Shown: piece by piece, positions 16,822 through 26,137 of the stretch
How positions within the stretch are numbered: position 1 is the first letter of the stretch
How the letters are laid out: every line of letters begins with the position of its first letter
Source of the DNA: Bradyrhizobium lablabi
GTDB taxonomy: Bacteria; Pseudomonadota; Alphaproteobacteria; Rhizobiales; Xanthobacteraceae
Reading direction: 5' to 3'
NCBI RefSeq assembly: GCF_900141755.1
Contig: NZ_LT670844.1
Coordinates: 5,366,501-5,430,500 of the forward strand
Length of the DNA: 64,000 nucleotides
Program-made: the position numbers and the translations under genes
Notes under the pieces: model-generated
The model's database searches: none
The model's input: only the letters and a program-made list of their open reading frames with translations
Told to the model about the DNA's origin: nothing

Positions 16822-17217
16822 TCAGGCACTTGCTCGGACGCGCTGCTGCTTCCGCGACTTGGGCCGGGTTGCCTTTCGCGCCGGCGGGGCGGAAGGCATC
16901 GCCGCCACGAAATCGACGCCGCGCTTCACCCACTTCTTTAGGGCAGCCTCGGTTCGGTAGCCCTCGGGAGCGACGCGCAGGAACCCGGCCATGGTGCGGC
17001 CTCGCATTTCCATCGGCTGGACGTGCGGCTCACCCAGCATCGACTGATGCGCGTCCGGCCCGACGCGGACCAGGAGGCCGCCCCTTCCACTCACGGAACA
17101 GCACATCCGGCCGTTCACCATGAAGCACAAGCCGCCCATCATCTTCTTTTCGACCACGTCGGTCCGGACCGACAGCAGTTTGCGCACCCGTTCCGCGGTT
17201 TTTTCGTCGTATGCCAT
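16822..17217 (-). CDS. TfoX/Sxy N-terminal domain protein
   Basis: A 131-residue protein starting at ATG 17217 (MAYDEKTAERVRKLL). VVEKKMMGGLCFMVNGRMCC and the later MEMRGRTMAGFLRVAPEGY match the N-terminal TfoX domain. The C-terminus is a basic tail (ARKATRPKSRKQQRVRASA). Full-length TfoX/Sxy regulates competence in gammaproteobacteria, but stand-alone domains of this type in alphaproteobacteria have no firm function. Its stop overlaps the convergent Gfa-like gene region by a few bases at most. It is the third gene of an ArsR, SRPBCC, TfoX series, seven bases after the SRPBCC stop. Confidence 0.85.
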   Translation of the reverse strand: MAYDEKTAERVRKLLSVRTDVVEKKMMGGLCFMVNGRMCCSVSGRGGLLVRVGPDAHQSMLGEPHVQPMEMRGRTMAGFLRVAPEGYRTEAALKKWVKRGVDFVAAMPSAPPARKATRPKSRKQQRVRASA

Positions 17218-17224
17218 CGGCGCA

Positions 17225-17698
17225 CTACGCAGGATGAGTTGCCAGGATTTCCGACAGGCGGTCGAAACTGCTTCGCCAACCGGCGCCAACGTTGTTGCGT
17301 TGATCGGGCGCAGCAATGTCCGAGTGACGGACCGTGAGGTGCGTGCCCCCACTGATCGGCTCCAACAGGTACGTCACCGTCGAGGGCGTGCCTGGCGCGC
17401 CGGCAAAATGCCACGTTTGCACCAGTTTCCGTGGCGGGTCGACCTCGAGGAATTTTCCCTCGAGCGCATAGGGCGCGCCTCTTGCGATGCCCGAGGCGCG
17501 CCATTGCCCGCCGACGCGGACGTCGCCGGTCCACTCCCGCGTGTCGAACACGCCCGGATTGACCCACCATTCGATGACCTCCACCGAGGCCAGGGCCCGA
17601 AACACCCGCTCCGGTGTGGCAGCGAGTTCGACGGAGGCGACAATGCATCCGTCGACTAAGTCCGCAACTGCGCGTGCGCGCGTCTTGATCCCGCTCAT
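17225..17698 (-). CDS. SRPBCC/AHSA1-family protein
   Basis: A 157-residue START/AHSA1-like lipid- or ligand-binding fold. The family signature appears as ATPERVFRALASVEVIEWW, then the strand pair GGQWRASGIARGAPYALEGK and a terminal helix SSFDRLSEIL. The ATG overlaps the last codon of the ArsR gene (ATGA arrangement), so translation is coupled. AHSA1-like genes are very commonly paired with ArsR regulators of this class, but their ligands are mostly unknown. Likely co-transcribed with the downstream TfoX-like gene. Confidence 0.9.
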   Translation of the reverse strand: MSGIKTRARAVADLVDGCIVASVELAATPERVFRALASVEVIEWWVNPGVFDTREWTGDVRVGGQWRASGIARGAPYALEGKFLEVDPPRKLVQTWHFAGAPGTPSTVTYLLEPISGGTHLTVRHSDIAAPDQRNNVGAGWRSSFDRLSEILATHPA

Positions 17699-18015
17699 TT
17701 GGCCTCCAGGTTACGCTTTAGTTTTGTCAAACTCACCTGCCAGAAGGCGCGATAGCCCTCGAGCCAGCCGGCAACGCTTTGCAGCGGCACTGGATTCACG
17801 GCATAGACCCGCTCGCGGCCGATCCGCGTGTCAACCACCAGCCGCGCCTCGCGCAACACCTTTAAATGCTTGGAAACAGCCGGCCTGCTCGACTGAAAGT
17901 CAGACGCGAGCGTGCCGGCATTGGCCGGCCCCGCGCGCAGACGATCGAGGATCGCCCGCCGGGTTGGATCCGCAATGGCGCGAAACGCGTCGGTTTTTGC
18001 CCGTATCCGTGACAT
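17695..18015 (-). CDS. ArsR-family winged-helix regulator
   Basis: A 106-residue regulator. It has the ArsR winged-helix core FRAIADPTRRAILDRLRAG, recognition helix SSRPAVSKHLKVLREARLV and wing VDTRIGRERVYAVN. No metal-binding cysteines of the ArsR/SmtB type are present, so it is of the SRPBCC-linked subclass and presumably responds to an organic ligand or protein partner. It heads an operon with the overlapping SRPBCC gene and the TfoX-like gene. It likely binds the 173-base region shared with the divergent ThDP enzyme gene. Confidence 0.92.
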   Translation of the reverse strand: MSRIRAKTDAFRAIADPTRRAILDRLRAGPANAGTLASDFQSSRPAVSKHLKVLREARLVVDTRIGRERVYAVNPVPLQSVAGWLEGYRAFWQVSLTKLKRNLEAK

Positions 18016-18188
18016 GTAACCGATTGATTACATAAATGACCGCCATCGTCAAGAATCGAAGTTCGAAGCGTGCCCGGCACAACAGCCCGCGCAAGGCAGC
18101 CATGACCGGCATCCATTGCGTCAGCCATGCGAGATCGGCCATGTTGGAGCAAACCCGACGGTAACGGCCGCGGGGGAGGAGGAGAGGA

Positions 18189-19850
18189 ATGAAAAATCGC
18201 ATCACCGGGCGCTCGGCGTTTCTCGCGCTGCTCAAGGACGAAGGCATCACCCATCTGTTCGGCAATCCCGGCACCACCGAACTGCCGATCATGCACGCGC
18301 TGAAGGATCATCCCGATCTCACTTATGTGATGGCCATGCAGGAAAGCCTCGTGGTCGCCATCGCCGACGGTTTTAGCCGCGCCTCGGGCCGCCTCGTCGC
18401 CTGCAACGTCCATGTCGCGCCCGGGCTTGGGAACGCGATGGGCTCGCTCTACAACGCGAGCTTTACCGGCACGCCGATGATCCTGACCGCCGGCCAGCAG
18501 GAGCAGGGCCACGGCCTGATGGAGCCGCTGCTGTATGGCCCGCTGGTCCAGATGGCCGAGCCATTGGTAAAATGGGCGGTCGAAGTGACGCGGCTGGAAG
18601 ATTTGCCGCGGATCGTGCGCCGCGCCGCCAAGATCGCGACCACGCCGCCGACCGGGCCGGTGTTCATCTCGCTGCCCGGGGACATCCTCAATGCCGAAGC
18701 CGGCATTGAGCTCGGCCGCTCGACCCGTGTCGATACAAGGGTAAAACCTTCCGACGAAGCGCTGCAGGCGCTGGCCGCGCGCATTCTCAAAGCCGAGCGT
18801 CCCGTGATCGTCGCCGGCGACGAAATCGTCAAGAGCGACGCGTTGCAGGAAGCAGCCGCGCTCGCGGCGACGCTCGGCTGTCCCGCCTATCAGCAATCGG
18901 CGCCCTACGGCGCGCATTTCCTCTCCGAAAGCCCGAGTTTCTTGGGCGCACTGTCGCGATTGCAGAAGCAGGTCCGCGAGGTGCTGTCGCCGTACGATCT
19001 GATGATCGTGCTCGGCGCCGATCCCCTGCGCATGTCGGTGCACAGCGAAATCGATCCGCTGCCCGATGGCCTGCCGATCCTGCAGATCGGGTTGGTGGAA
19101 TGGGATCTCGCCAAGAATTACGGCGCCGAGATCGCGCTCAAGGCCGATGTGAAGGAAACCTTGCGCGCGTTGATCCCGGCGCTGAAATCCGCCGGCGGCG
19201 CCGCACTCGAGACGCGCGCGGGGCAGGGGATCGCGGCGCTGAAGTCGAAAAACTGGTCAGCGCGGCGCGCGGCCGTGGTCGAGCAAATCTCCAAGGCCAG
19301 AGATCGCTCGCCGATCGATCCGGACTTTTTGGCGCTGCAGGTGGTCGAGGCGATGCCTGACAATGCTATCCTGGTGGACGAAGGGCTGACATCGTCCCGC
19401 CAGATCCTTGCGCTGCGCCCGCACCGCGACCGCTACGGCTATCATGCGCTGGCTTCCGGCGGCATCGGCTGGGGATTGCCGGCCTCCGTCGGGGTCAGCA
19501 TGGCCAATCCGCATCGGCCGGTCGTGTGTTATTCCGGCGACGGCAGCGCGATGTATTCGATCCAGGCGTTGTGGACCGCGGCCCATCACAAGCTGCCGCT
19601 TAACGTCGTCATCGTCAACAACGGCGGTTACCGCATCATCAAGCAGCGGCTGTTGGCGTTTCACGGCGACGATCATTACGTCGGCATGGATTTTGTCGAT
19701 CCGCCGGTGGATTTTGCCGGTCTGGCGAAATCGCTGGGAGTGGAGGCGATGCGCATCACGGAGGCAAGCGAGTTGAAGTCCACGCTCACGTCGGCGTTCA
19801 AGCGACCCGGCGCGAAACTGATCGAGGTGGTTGTTGACGGTTCGCTCTAA
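18189..19850 (+). CDS. Thiamine diphosphate-dependent enzyme (benzoylformate decarboxylase/acetolactate synthase-like)
   Basis: A 553-residue three-domain ThDP enzyme. The Pyr domain holds FGNPGTTELPIMHAL and the catalytic glutamate Glu52 in AMQESLVV. The PP domain carries the ThDP/Mg motif starting at GDGS (residues about 450-453) and ending VIVNNGGY. GNPGTTELP and GLMEPLLYGPLVQMAEPLVK resemble benzoylformate decarboxylases more than acetolactate synthases. It would decarboxylate a 2-keto acid to an aldehyde; the aldehyde dehydrogenase at 11160 could oxidise that product, though it is distant. GGAGGAGAGGA precedes the ATG. Confidence 0.88.
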   Translation: MKNRITGRSAFLALLKDEGITHLFGNPGTTELPIMHALKDHPDLTYVMAMQESLVVAIADGFSRASGRLVACNVHVAPGLGNAMGSLYNASFTGTPMILTAGQQEQGHGLMEPLLYGPLVQMAEPLVKWAVEVTRLEDLPRIVRRAAKIATTPPTGPVFISLPGDILNAEAGIELGRSTRVDTRVKPSDEALQALAARILKAERPVIVAGDEIVKSDALQEAAALAATLGCPAYQQSAPYGAHFLSESPSFLGALSRLQKQVREVLSPYDLMIVLGADPLRMSVHSEIDPLPDGLPILQIGLVEWDLAKNYGAEIALKADVKETLRALIPALKSAGGAALETRAGQGIAALKSKNWSARRAAVVEQISKARDRSPIDPDFLALQVVEAMPDNAILVDEGLTSSRQILALRPHRDRYGYHALASGGIGWGLPASVGVSMANPHRPVVCYSGDGSAMYSIQALWTAAHHKLPLNVVIVNNGGYRIIKQRLLAFHGDDHYVGMDFVDPPVDFAGLAKSLGVEAMRITEASELKSTLTSAFKRPGAKLIEVVVDGSL

Positions 19851-19859
19851 CGCTTCCCC

Positions 19860-19963
19860 GTCATTCCGGGGCGATGCGAAGCATCGAACCCGGAATCTCG
19901 AGATTCCCCGATGTGCAATTGCACATCTGAGGTCTGGTGCTTACGCACCATCCCGGAATGACG
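19860..19963. repeat. Palindromic repeat, family B (long form)
   Basis: It opens GTCATTCCGGGGCGATGCGA, contains the palindromes AATCTCGAGATT and GATGTGCAATTGCACATC, and closes CATCCCGGAATGACG. It is nearly the reverse complement of 29356-29455. It lies between the convergent ThDP enzyme and DszA-type genes. Confidence 0.88.
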
Positions 19964-19972
19964 GCCTGCAAG

Positions 19973-21352
19973 TTACTTCGCCGTCACGCCCGCCCGGTAC
20001 TGCACCGCCGGATGCGGCGCGGTCAGCCGGGCGCGGCCCGCGCCGAACAGCTTTTCCCGCAACGTGCCCGGCCGATAAGCGTCCTTGTAGCGCCCGCGCC
20101 GCACCAGCTCCGGCACCAGCATGTCGGAAATATCCTCGAAATCGCCGGGCGAGACCGCGAACGGCACATTCAAGCCATCGACATCGGTCAGATCGAACCA
20201 GGCTTCGATCTCATCGGCGACCTTTTCGGGCGTGCCGACCACGACCGGCCCGATGCCGCCGATGCCGACATGCTGCGCGACCTCGCGCACGGTCCAGACG
20301 CGGTCCGGATCGGCGCGGGTAATGTTGTCCATCGCGGTGCGGCCGGCGTCGTTCTGAACGTGGCGGACTTGTTGATCGAGATCGTAGGTGGAGAAATCGA
20401 CGCCGGTCCAGCCGGACATCAGGGTCAGCGCGCCCTCCGGATTGATGTGGCTGCGATAGTCTTCGTATTTGGCTTTAGCCTCGGCTTCGGTTCGCCCCAA
20501 AATCATGGTGAACATGCTGAACATCAGGATTTCGGCCGGATTGCGCCCGGCCTTGGCGGCGAGTTCGCGGATGGCGGCGACGCGTGGCGCGATCACCTTG
20601 GCCGATGGTCCCGACATGAACACGCATTCGGCATGCTCGGCGGCGAACTGCCGGCCGCGCGGCGAGGTGCCGGCCTGATAGAGCACCGGCGTTCGTTGCG
20701 GCGACGGCTCGCTCAGATGAATGGCATCGACGCGGTAATTCTTGCCCTGGTGCTGGACGCGATGCACTTTGGCGGGATCGGCAAAAATGCCGCTGCTACG
20801 GTCGCGCAGTGCCGCATCATCCTCCCAGCTTCCTTCCCAGAGCTTGTAGACCACTTCCATATATTCATCCGCGACATCGTAGCGGTCGTCATGCGCGGTC
20901 TGCTTGTCCTTGCCGGCGCCGCGCGCGGCGCTGTCGAGATAACCGGTCACCACGTTCCAGCCGACCCGTCCCTCGGTGAGATGGTCGAGCGTCGACATCC
21001 GGCGCGCGAACGTATAGGGCGGCTCGTAGGACAGGTTCGAGGTCACCCCAAAGCCGAGGTGTTCGGTGACCGCCGCCATCGCCGGGATCAGCAGCAGCGG
21101 ATCGTTGCAGGGTGTCTGCGTGGCGTTGCGCAGCGCCGCGTCCGGGCTATTGCCGAACACGTCGTAGACGCCGAGCACATCCGCCAGAAACAGCCCGTCG
21201 AACCGTCCGCGCTCCAGCGTTTTAGCCAGGCTAAGCCAGTACGGCAGCCGGTCATAATCGGCGGTGCGGTCGCGCGGATGGGTCCACAGTCCCGGCGACT
21301 GGTGCGCGACGCAGTTCATCGCGAAGGCGTTGAGCCGGATTTGTTTTTTCAT
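19973..21352 (-). CDS. NtaA/SnaA/DszA-family FMN-dependent monooxygenase
   Basis: A 459-residue protein, the normal length of the NtaA/SnaA/DszA group. Visible are MKKQIRLNAFAMNCV at the N-terminus, GRFDGLFLADVLGVYDVFG, TSNLSYEPPYTFARRMSTLD and GRVGWNVVTGYLDSAARG, plus YQAGTSPRGRQFAAEHAE in the FMN region. These two-component monooxygenases use FMNH2 from a separate reductase to attack nitrilotriacetate, sulfones or similar compounds. A reductase is not adjacent. It follows an exported CMD-like gene by 66 bases on the same strand, so an operon is likely. Substrate unknown. Confidence 0.92.
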   Translation of the reverse strand: MKKQIRLNAFAMNCVAHQSPGLWTHPRDRTADYDRLPYWLSLAKTLERGRFDGLFLADVLGVYDVFGNSPDAALRNATQTPCNDPLLLIPAMAAVTEHLGFGVTSNLSYEPPYTFARRMSTLDHLTEGRVGWNVVTGYLDSAARGAGKDKQTAHDDRYDVADEYMEVVYKLWEGSWEDDAALRDRSSGIFADPAKVHRVQHQGKNYRVDAIHLSEPSPQRTPVLYQAGTSPRGRQFAAEHAECVFMSGPSAKVIAPRVAAIRELAAKAGRNPAEILMFSMFTMILGRTEAEAKAKYEDYRSHINPEGALTLMSGWTGVDFSTYDLDQQVRHVQNDAGRTAMDNITRADPDRVWTVREVAQHVGIGGIGPVVVGTPEKVADEIEAWFDLTDVDGLNVPFAVSPGDFEDISDMLVPELVRRGRYKDAYRPGTLREKLFGAGRARLTAPHPAVQYRAGVTAK

Positions 21353-21418
21353 GGCCGAAAACTTTCAACGCATGTCCGCGCGGCACGGTTGCCGCGCGGC
21401 ATCAGTGGAGATGCCAGA

Positions 21419-22045
21419 TTATCGTCCGGCCTGTCTGAACGGCAATTCCTCGCCGGCCGGCGGCGCGACATGGGCGACGTTGAGCGTCATCGAGACCACA
21501 TCGTAATATCCGTTCACCGCGACCAGATCCATGATGCCAGCTTCGCCGAATTTTTCCAGCGCCCTGGCATAGATCGCGTCGTCCACCCCGTGATCCCTGC
21601 GCAGTTGGGTGGTGAACTCCCAGACGATGGCCTCGTCGTCCTTCATGGTGTCGGGCTTTCGTCCGGCGCCGATGGCGGCGACGACAGCGGGATCGAGACC
21701 CGCCTTGATCGCCAGCGGCGCGTGGGCGTACCACTCATATTGCGATCCCCAGGCCTGCGCGGTCATCAGGATCGCCATCTCGTTGATGCGCTTGTCGAGC
21801 GAGGTGTTGAAGCGAACATATTCGCCGACCTTTTGCAGCCGATCCGCCAATTCCGGGCTGCGCAGCCAGGCATTGAACGGCCCGCTCATCCGCTTCCTCG
21901 GGCCGGTCATGATGGCGTCGGCAACGACGCGCTGGGCGGGCGACATTTTTTCGAGCGGAATTTCCGCAAAGCGCTCGCCGGTCAGCGCCACCGCGGAACC
22001 TGCAAACAAAAGACATATAGCGGACAGCCGCAGGATCATCTTCAT
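21419..22045 (-). CDS. Exported carboxymuconolactone decarboxylase-family protein
   Basis: A 208-residue protein with an N-terminal signal peptide (LRLSAICLLFAGSAVALTG) and a CMD/AhpD-like helical domain: SGPFNAWLRSPELADRLQ, LDKRINEMAILMTAQAW and LEKFGEAGIMDLVAVNGYY. No CxxC is present, so peroxidase activity is unlikely. Export is unusual, since most CMD-family enzymes are cytoplasmic. A good AAGGGAGGA ribosome site precedes the ATG. It is upstream of the DszA-type monooxygenase and shares its direction. Confidence 0.85.
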   Translation of the reverse strand: MKMILRLSAICLLFAGSAVALTGERFAEIPLEKMSPAQRVVADAIMTGPRKRMSGPFNAWLRSPELADRLQKVGEYVRFNTSLDKRINEMAILMTAQAWGSQYEWYAHAPLAIKAGLDPAVVAAIGAGRKPDTMKDDEAIVWEFTTQLRRDHGVDDAIYARALEKFGEAGIMDLVAVNGYYDVVSMTLNVAHVAPPAGEELPFRQAGR

Positions 22046-22223
22046 GATCGTCCTCCCTTAAACTTGCCCGGTCTGAGCGCCGGACTGTGAGGCGGAAATT
22101 GGTGCATTCCCCCCGACTTTGGCAAGGCAAATTCTTAAGCTGCGATGCCCACTTCCGCCCCCCGCGATATCCCGATACGCTCAGGCGCAACACCAAAACT
22201 TCGTGGCAGGACAAAAGGAAAAC

Positions 22224-23606
22224 ATGACCAGAGCTGACGCCGTTGCGCGGGCGCGCCAATCTCTTCAATCCGGCGAGTTCCTGGCCGAACTCGACCGCAG
22301 GGTGGCTTATCCTACGGAAAGCCAGAACCCCGAGCGGCGCGGCGCGCTGCATGCCTATCTTGCCGACGAACTTACGCCGGCGTTTTCAAAGCTCGATTTC
22401 TCGACGCGACTGATCGAATCCCCGAGCGGCAAAAATCCCTATCTGCTCGCCGAATATCGCGAGAGCGCGACCGCGCCGACCGTCCTGATGTACGGCCATG
22501 GCGATGTCGTCGACGGCATGGTGGGCGAATGGCGGGACAATCTCGATCCGTGGCGGACGACAATTTCAGGCAACCGCGTCTATGGCCGCGGCACCGCCGA
22601 CAACAAGGGACAGCACAGCATCAATATGTCGGCGCTTGCCGCGGTGCGCGAGGCGCGCGGCGGCAAGCTTGGCTTCAACGCCAAATTCATCATCGAGACC
22701 GGCGAGGAGATCGGATCGCCGGACTTACGCCAGGTCTGTGAATCCCTGCGCGATGATCTGGCCGCCGATCTGTTTGTCGGCTCCGACGGGCCGCGGCTTT
22801 CCGCCGACCGCCCCACGATATTCCTCGGCTGCCGCGGGGGTTTGCGGATTCACCTCGACGTCAATCTGCGCGAGGGCGCGCATCATTCCGGCAATTGGGG
22901 CGGCGTACTCTCCAACGCCGCGACCGTCCTTGCAGGTGCGATCGCAACGCTGGTCGATGGCGAGGGGCGCCTTTTGTTGGACGAGTTAAAACCGCCGCGG
23001 ATTTCGAACCAGATCCGCGCGGTGCTCGCCGACGTCAAAGTCGAGCCGATGGCCGATGAGCCGGCGCTGTCGCCGAATTGGGGCGAGGAAGGCCTCTCAC
23101 CCGCCGAGCGGCTCTATGCCTGGAACACGCTCGAAGTATTGGCGATGTCGTCGGGCAATATCGAGAAGCCAGCCAACGCCATTCCGGGGCGGGCGCAGGC
23201 GGTGCTGCAGCTTCGCTTCGTGGTAGGCACCAAAGTCGAAAAAGCGGTCGACGCGATCAGGGCGCATTTGCACGGATGCGGATTTTCGATGGTCGAGGTC
23301 AGCGCGGCGCAAAGCTTTGCCGCCTCGCGCACCGATTTCGACAGCCCCTGGGTCAAATGGACCGCGGACTCAATCCGGCAGACCACCGGCAAGCCGCCGG
23401 CGGTGCTGCCGAATTTCGGCGGCTCGCTGCCCAATGACGTGTTTTCCGACACCCTTGGCTTGCCGACGATCTGGGTGCCGCACTCCTATCCGGGCTGCTC
23501 GCAGCACGCGCCCGACGAGCACATCCTGCTCTCGGTCACCGAAGAGGCGCTCGGCCTCATGGCGGGGCTATTTTGGGATTTGGGCGAGATGCCGCGCGCT
23601 TTGTAG
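22224..23606 (+). CDS. M20-family metallopeptidase/amidohydrolase
   Basis: A 460-residue M20 enzyme from the ATG at 22224, preceded by AAAAGGA; the frame extends upstream without support. Metal and catalytic residues are visible in MYGHGDVVDGM (His and Asp), IETGEEIGSPDLRQ (Glu-Glu) and WVPHSYPGCSQHAPDEHI (last His). The dimerisation domain lies between about residues 210 and 330. M20 enzymes hydrolyse dipeptides, N-acyl amino acids or carbamoyl compounds. It is followed 48 bases later by an MHS permease and then an amino acid ABC importer, suggesting peptide or acyl-amino-acid use. Confidence 0.9.
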   Translation: MTRADAVARARQSLQSGEFLAELDRRVAYPTESQNPERRGALHAYLADELTPAFSKLDFSTRLIESPSGKNPYLLAEYRESATAPTVLMYGHGDVVDGMVGEWRDNLDPWRTTISGNRVYGRGTADNKGQHSINMSALAAVREARGGKLGFNAKFIIETGEEIGSPDLRQVCESLRDDLAADLFVGSDGPRLSADRPTIFLGCRGGLRIHLDVNLREGAHHSGNWGGVLSNAATVLAGAIATLVDGEGRLLLDELKPPRISNQIRAVLADVKVEPMADEPALSPNWGEEGLSPAERLYAWNTLEVLAMSSGNIEKPANAIPGRAQAVLQLRFVVGTKVEKAVDAIRAHLHGCGFSMVEVSAAQSFAASRTDFDSPWVKWTADSIRQTTGKPPAVLPNFGGSLPNDVFSDTLGLPTIWVPHSYPGCSQHAPDEHILLSVTEEALGLMAGLFWDLGEMPRAL

Positions 23607-23654
23607 AATTTGCGCGCGGGCAGGGCGGCTACGAACGCGAAGAGGGGGCCTGAA

Positions 23655-24959
23655 ATGACATTGTCGGCGCCGGTCGAGTTGCCTGGAATGTCGCAGGCAG
23701 GTCCGGAGGAGAAGAACATCACCAAGCTCATCGTTGCGGTCTCGATCGGCAACGCGCTGGAATGGTTCGACATCTCCTCCTACGGCTATTTTGCCGTCTA
23801 TGTCTCGAAGGCATTTTTCCCCAACAGCGATGCAACGGTCTCGCTGCTTCTGACCTTCGGCACCTTCGGACTGGCGTTCCTGGTTCGCCCGATCGGCGGC
23901 GTCCTGCTTGGCGCCTATGCCGACCGCTACGGCCGCAAGGCTTCGCTGATGATTTCCATCGTGATGATGACGTTCGGCACGCTGTCGATCGCGATCATGC
24001 CGACCTACGAGACCATCGGCATCCTGGCGCCGATCGCGGTGCTTGTCGCGCGCCTGGTGCAAGGATTTTCGGCTGGCGGCGAATTCGGAAGCTCGACCGC
24101 CTTTCTGGTCGAGCATCGGCCGGGCCGCCGCGGCTTCGTCGCGAGCTGGCAATTTGCGAGCCAGGGGCTGAGCGCGTTGCTGTCCTCCGTGCTCGGGGTC
24201 GGGCTCACGCTGTGGATGGCGCCAGCCGACATGAGTGCGTGGGGCTGGCGGATTCCGTTTCTGTTCGGTGTCCTGATCGGGCCGGTCGGCATCTACATCC
24301 GCAACCATCTCGAGGACGCGACCGCGCCACCCGCCACGGAGCATGGCACCCCGGTCAGGGAAGTCTTTCTGCGCCAGAAGCTCCGCGTGCTCTTGGGAAT
24401 CGGCGCGCTCTCGATAGCAACCGCGGTCAACTACCTCGTCGTCTTCATGCCGACCTATGTGGTCAAAACGCTCGGCCTTCCGCCGATCGTCGGTTTTCAG
24501 GCAACGCTTGCGGGCGCCCTCGCTGTCACGCTGCTGACGCCGATCGCCGGAAGTGTCTCAGACCGGATCGGGCGCACCGCCCACATGATCGCGGTCAATC
24601 TGGTGCTGCTGGTCTCGATTGTCCCGGCCTTCCTGCTTTTGACCAGGAATCCGACGCCGATGGTCATTATTGGCGCCGTGTTATGGCTGTCGACCCTGAA
24701 AGCGCTCTACATTGGGCCGCTGGCGGCGCTGATGTCGGAATTGCTTCCGGCGTCGACGCGGGCCACGGGCCTCGGCCTTGGCTACAATATCGGGGTCACG
24801 CTGTTCGGCGGCATGGGGCCGGCGATCATGACCTGGCTTGGCACGATTGCCTTCATCGGCGATCTTTCGCCGGCCTGGTACCTGACCCTCGTCGGTTTCG
24901 TTAGTCTGTCCGCGCTGATCACGGTCAGGAGAACGTCGGCGGCCTCGCATACTGCCTGA
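23655..24959 (+). CDS. MFS transporter, metabolite:H+ symporter (MHS) family
   Basis: A 434-residue transporter with 12 predicted membrane segments. MHS-type signatures are SIGNALEWFDISSYGYFAVY in helix 1, LGAYADRYGRKASLM in the first cytoplasmic loop, and GGEFGSSTAFLVEHRP after helix 4. MHS proteins take up organic acids or zwitterions such as citrate, proline/betaine or shikimate. GAGGGGG before the ATG at 23655 supports this start. Its position right after the M20 gene suggests it imports that enzyme's substrate. Confidence 0.92.
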   Translation: MTLSAPVELPGMSQAGPEEKNITKLIVAVSIGNALEWFDISSYGYFAVYVSKAFFPNSDATVSLLLTFGTFGLAFLVRPIGGVLLGAYADRYGRKASLMISIVMMTFGTLSIAIMPTYETIGILAPIAVLVARLVQGFSAGGEFGSSTAFLVEHRPGRRGFVASWQFASQGLSALLSSVLGVGLTLWMAPADMSAWGWRIPFLFGVLIGPVGIYIRNHLEDATAPPATEHGTPVREVFLRQKLRVLLGIGALSIATAVNYLVVFMPTYVVKTLGLPPIVGFQATLAGALAVTLLTPIAGSVSDRIGRTAHMIAVNLVLLVSIVPAFLLLTRNPTPMVIIGAVLWLSTLKALYIGPLAALMSELLPASTRATGLGLGYNIGVTLFGGMGPAIMTWLGTIAFIGDLSPAWYLTLVGFVSLSALITVRRTSAASHTA

Positions 24960-25115
24960 CGGCGAGGCTTCGACCGCCCGAGCCAGCCGAAATCGGGGCA
25001 TATTCCCCAGCATTGGCGCCGTCGGTGGGTCCGTATCACGGCCGAAAGTCACATTCTATTCCGGCCCGATTTATGCAAGCATTCCGACTAGCTATCCAAA
25101 AGGGGGAGAAGACGA

Positions 25116-26033
25116 ATGAAACATTTGCCTATGATGGGCCTTGCGCTCGCCGCCGCGCTCTGCGCAGGGCAGGGGCATGCCGAAGAACTCACGGGGACGC
25201 TGAAGAACATCAAGGAAACCGGGGCAATCACCCTCGGTTTCCGCGACTCGTCGATCCCATTCTCTTATCTCGACGACAGCCAGAAGCCGATCGGCTTCGC
25301 CATGGACATTTGTTACAAGATCGTCGACGCCGTGAAGAAGGAGCTCAAGCTCGACAAGCTCGAGGTCAAGCTCAACCCGGTGACGTCATCGACCCGCATT
25401 CCGCTATTGGCCAACGGTACCATCGACCTCGAATGCGGTTCGACCACCAACAATGCCGAGCGGCAAAAGCAGATTTCCTTCACCAACACGCATTTCCTGA
25501 CCGCGAGCCGTTTCGTTTCCAAGAAATCCGGCAATATCAACTCGATCGATGACCTCAAGGGCAAGTCGGTGGTCTCGACCTCCGGCACCACCAATATCAA
25601 GCAGCTCACCGAAGCCAACGCCGCGCGCAATCTGGGCGTCAACATCATTCCAGCCAAGGATCACGCCGAGGCGTTCCTGATGGTCGAGACCGACCGCGCG
25701 GTGGCGTTCGTGATGGACGACATCTTGCTCGCGAGCCTCGTCGCCGGATCGAAAGAGCCGGACAGCTACGTCATCTCCAAGGACGCCTTCTCCAAGCCCG
25801 AGCCCTACGGCATCATGCTGCGCAAGGACGACCCGGCGTTCAAGAAGGTGGTCGATGCCGCAACCGCGGCGCTCTATACCAGCGGCGAGGGCCAGAAGCT
25901 TTACGACAAGTGGTTCATGCAAAAGATCCCGCCCAAGGGATTGAATCTCAACGCGCCGATCTCGGCGGAGCTGAAGCACGAATTCGCCAAGCCGTCGGAT
26001 TCCCCCGATCCGGATTCCTACAACGCGATGTGA
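25116..26033 (+). CDS. Amino acid ABC transporter substrate-binding protein (GltI-like), copy 1
   Basis: A 305-residue periplasmic protein with a signal peptide (MKHLPMMGLALAAALCAG). The family-3 binding fold has FRDSSIPFSYLDDSQKPIGF, DLECGSTTNNAERQK and VVSTSGTTNIKQ, typical of GltI-like glutamate/aspartate binders. GGGGGAGAAG precedes the ATG. By hand alignment it differs from the next gene at about 39 of 305 positions. The upstream leaders are also alike. A strong hairpin follows at 26040-26070. It serves the permease and ATPase genes at 27152-29327. Confidence 0.93.
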   Translation: MKHLPMMGLALAAALCAGQGHAEELTGTLKNIKETGAITLGFRDSSIPFSYLDDSQKPIGFAMDICYKIVDAVKKELKLDKLEVKLNPVTSSTRIPLLANGTIDLECGSTTNNAERQKQISFTNTHFLTASRFVSKKSGNINSIDDLKGKSVVSTSGTTNIKQLTEANAARNLGVNIIPAKDHAEAFLMVETDRAVAFVMDDILLASLVAGSKEPDSYVISKDAFSKPEPYGIMLRKDDPAFKKVVDAATAALYTSGEGQKLYDKWFMQKIPPKGLNLNAPISAELKHEFAKPSDSPDPDSYNAM

Positions 26034-26039
26034 GGAATT

Positions 26040-26070
26040 CCGGGCTCATGCAATCATTGCATGAGCCCGG
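26040..26070 (+). terminator. Strong hairpin after the first binding-protein gene
   Basis: CGGGCTCATGCAAT (26041-26054) pairs with ATTGCATGAGCCCG (26056-26069), and C26040 with G26070: 15 base pairs. It lacks a U-run, so it may reduce rather than end transcription, or protect the 3' end of the upstream message. Confidence 0.75.
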
Positions 26071-26137
26071 GGTTACATTCCATTGCGGCCCAAACTATGA
26101 ATGCACTTCCGAAAGTCATCCAGCGAGGTCAGCACGA

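Noticed and set aside
20121..22090. Long plus-strand frames opposite the DszA-type and CMD genes
   Set aside because: Their translations are low-complexity shadows; the minus genes have clear family motifs.
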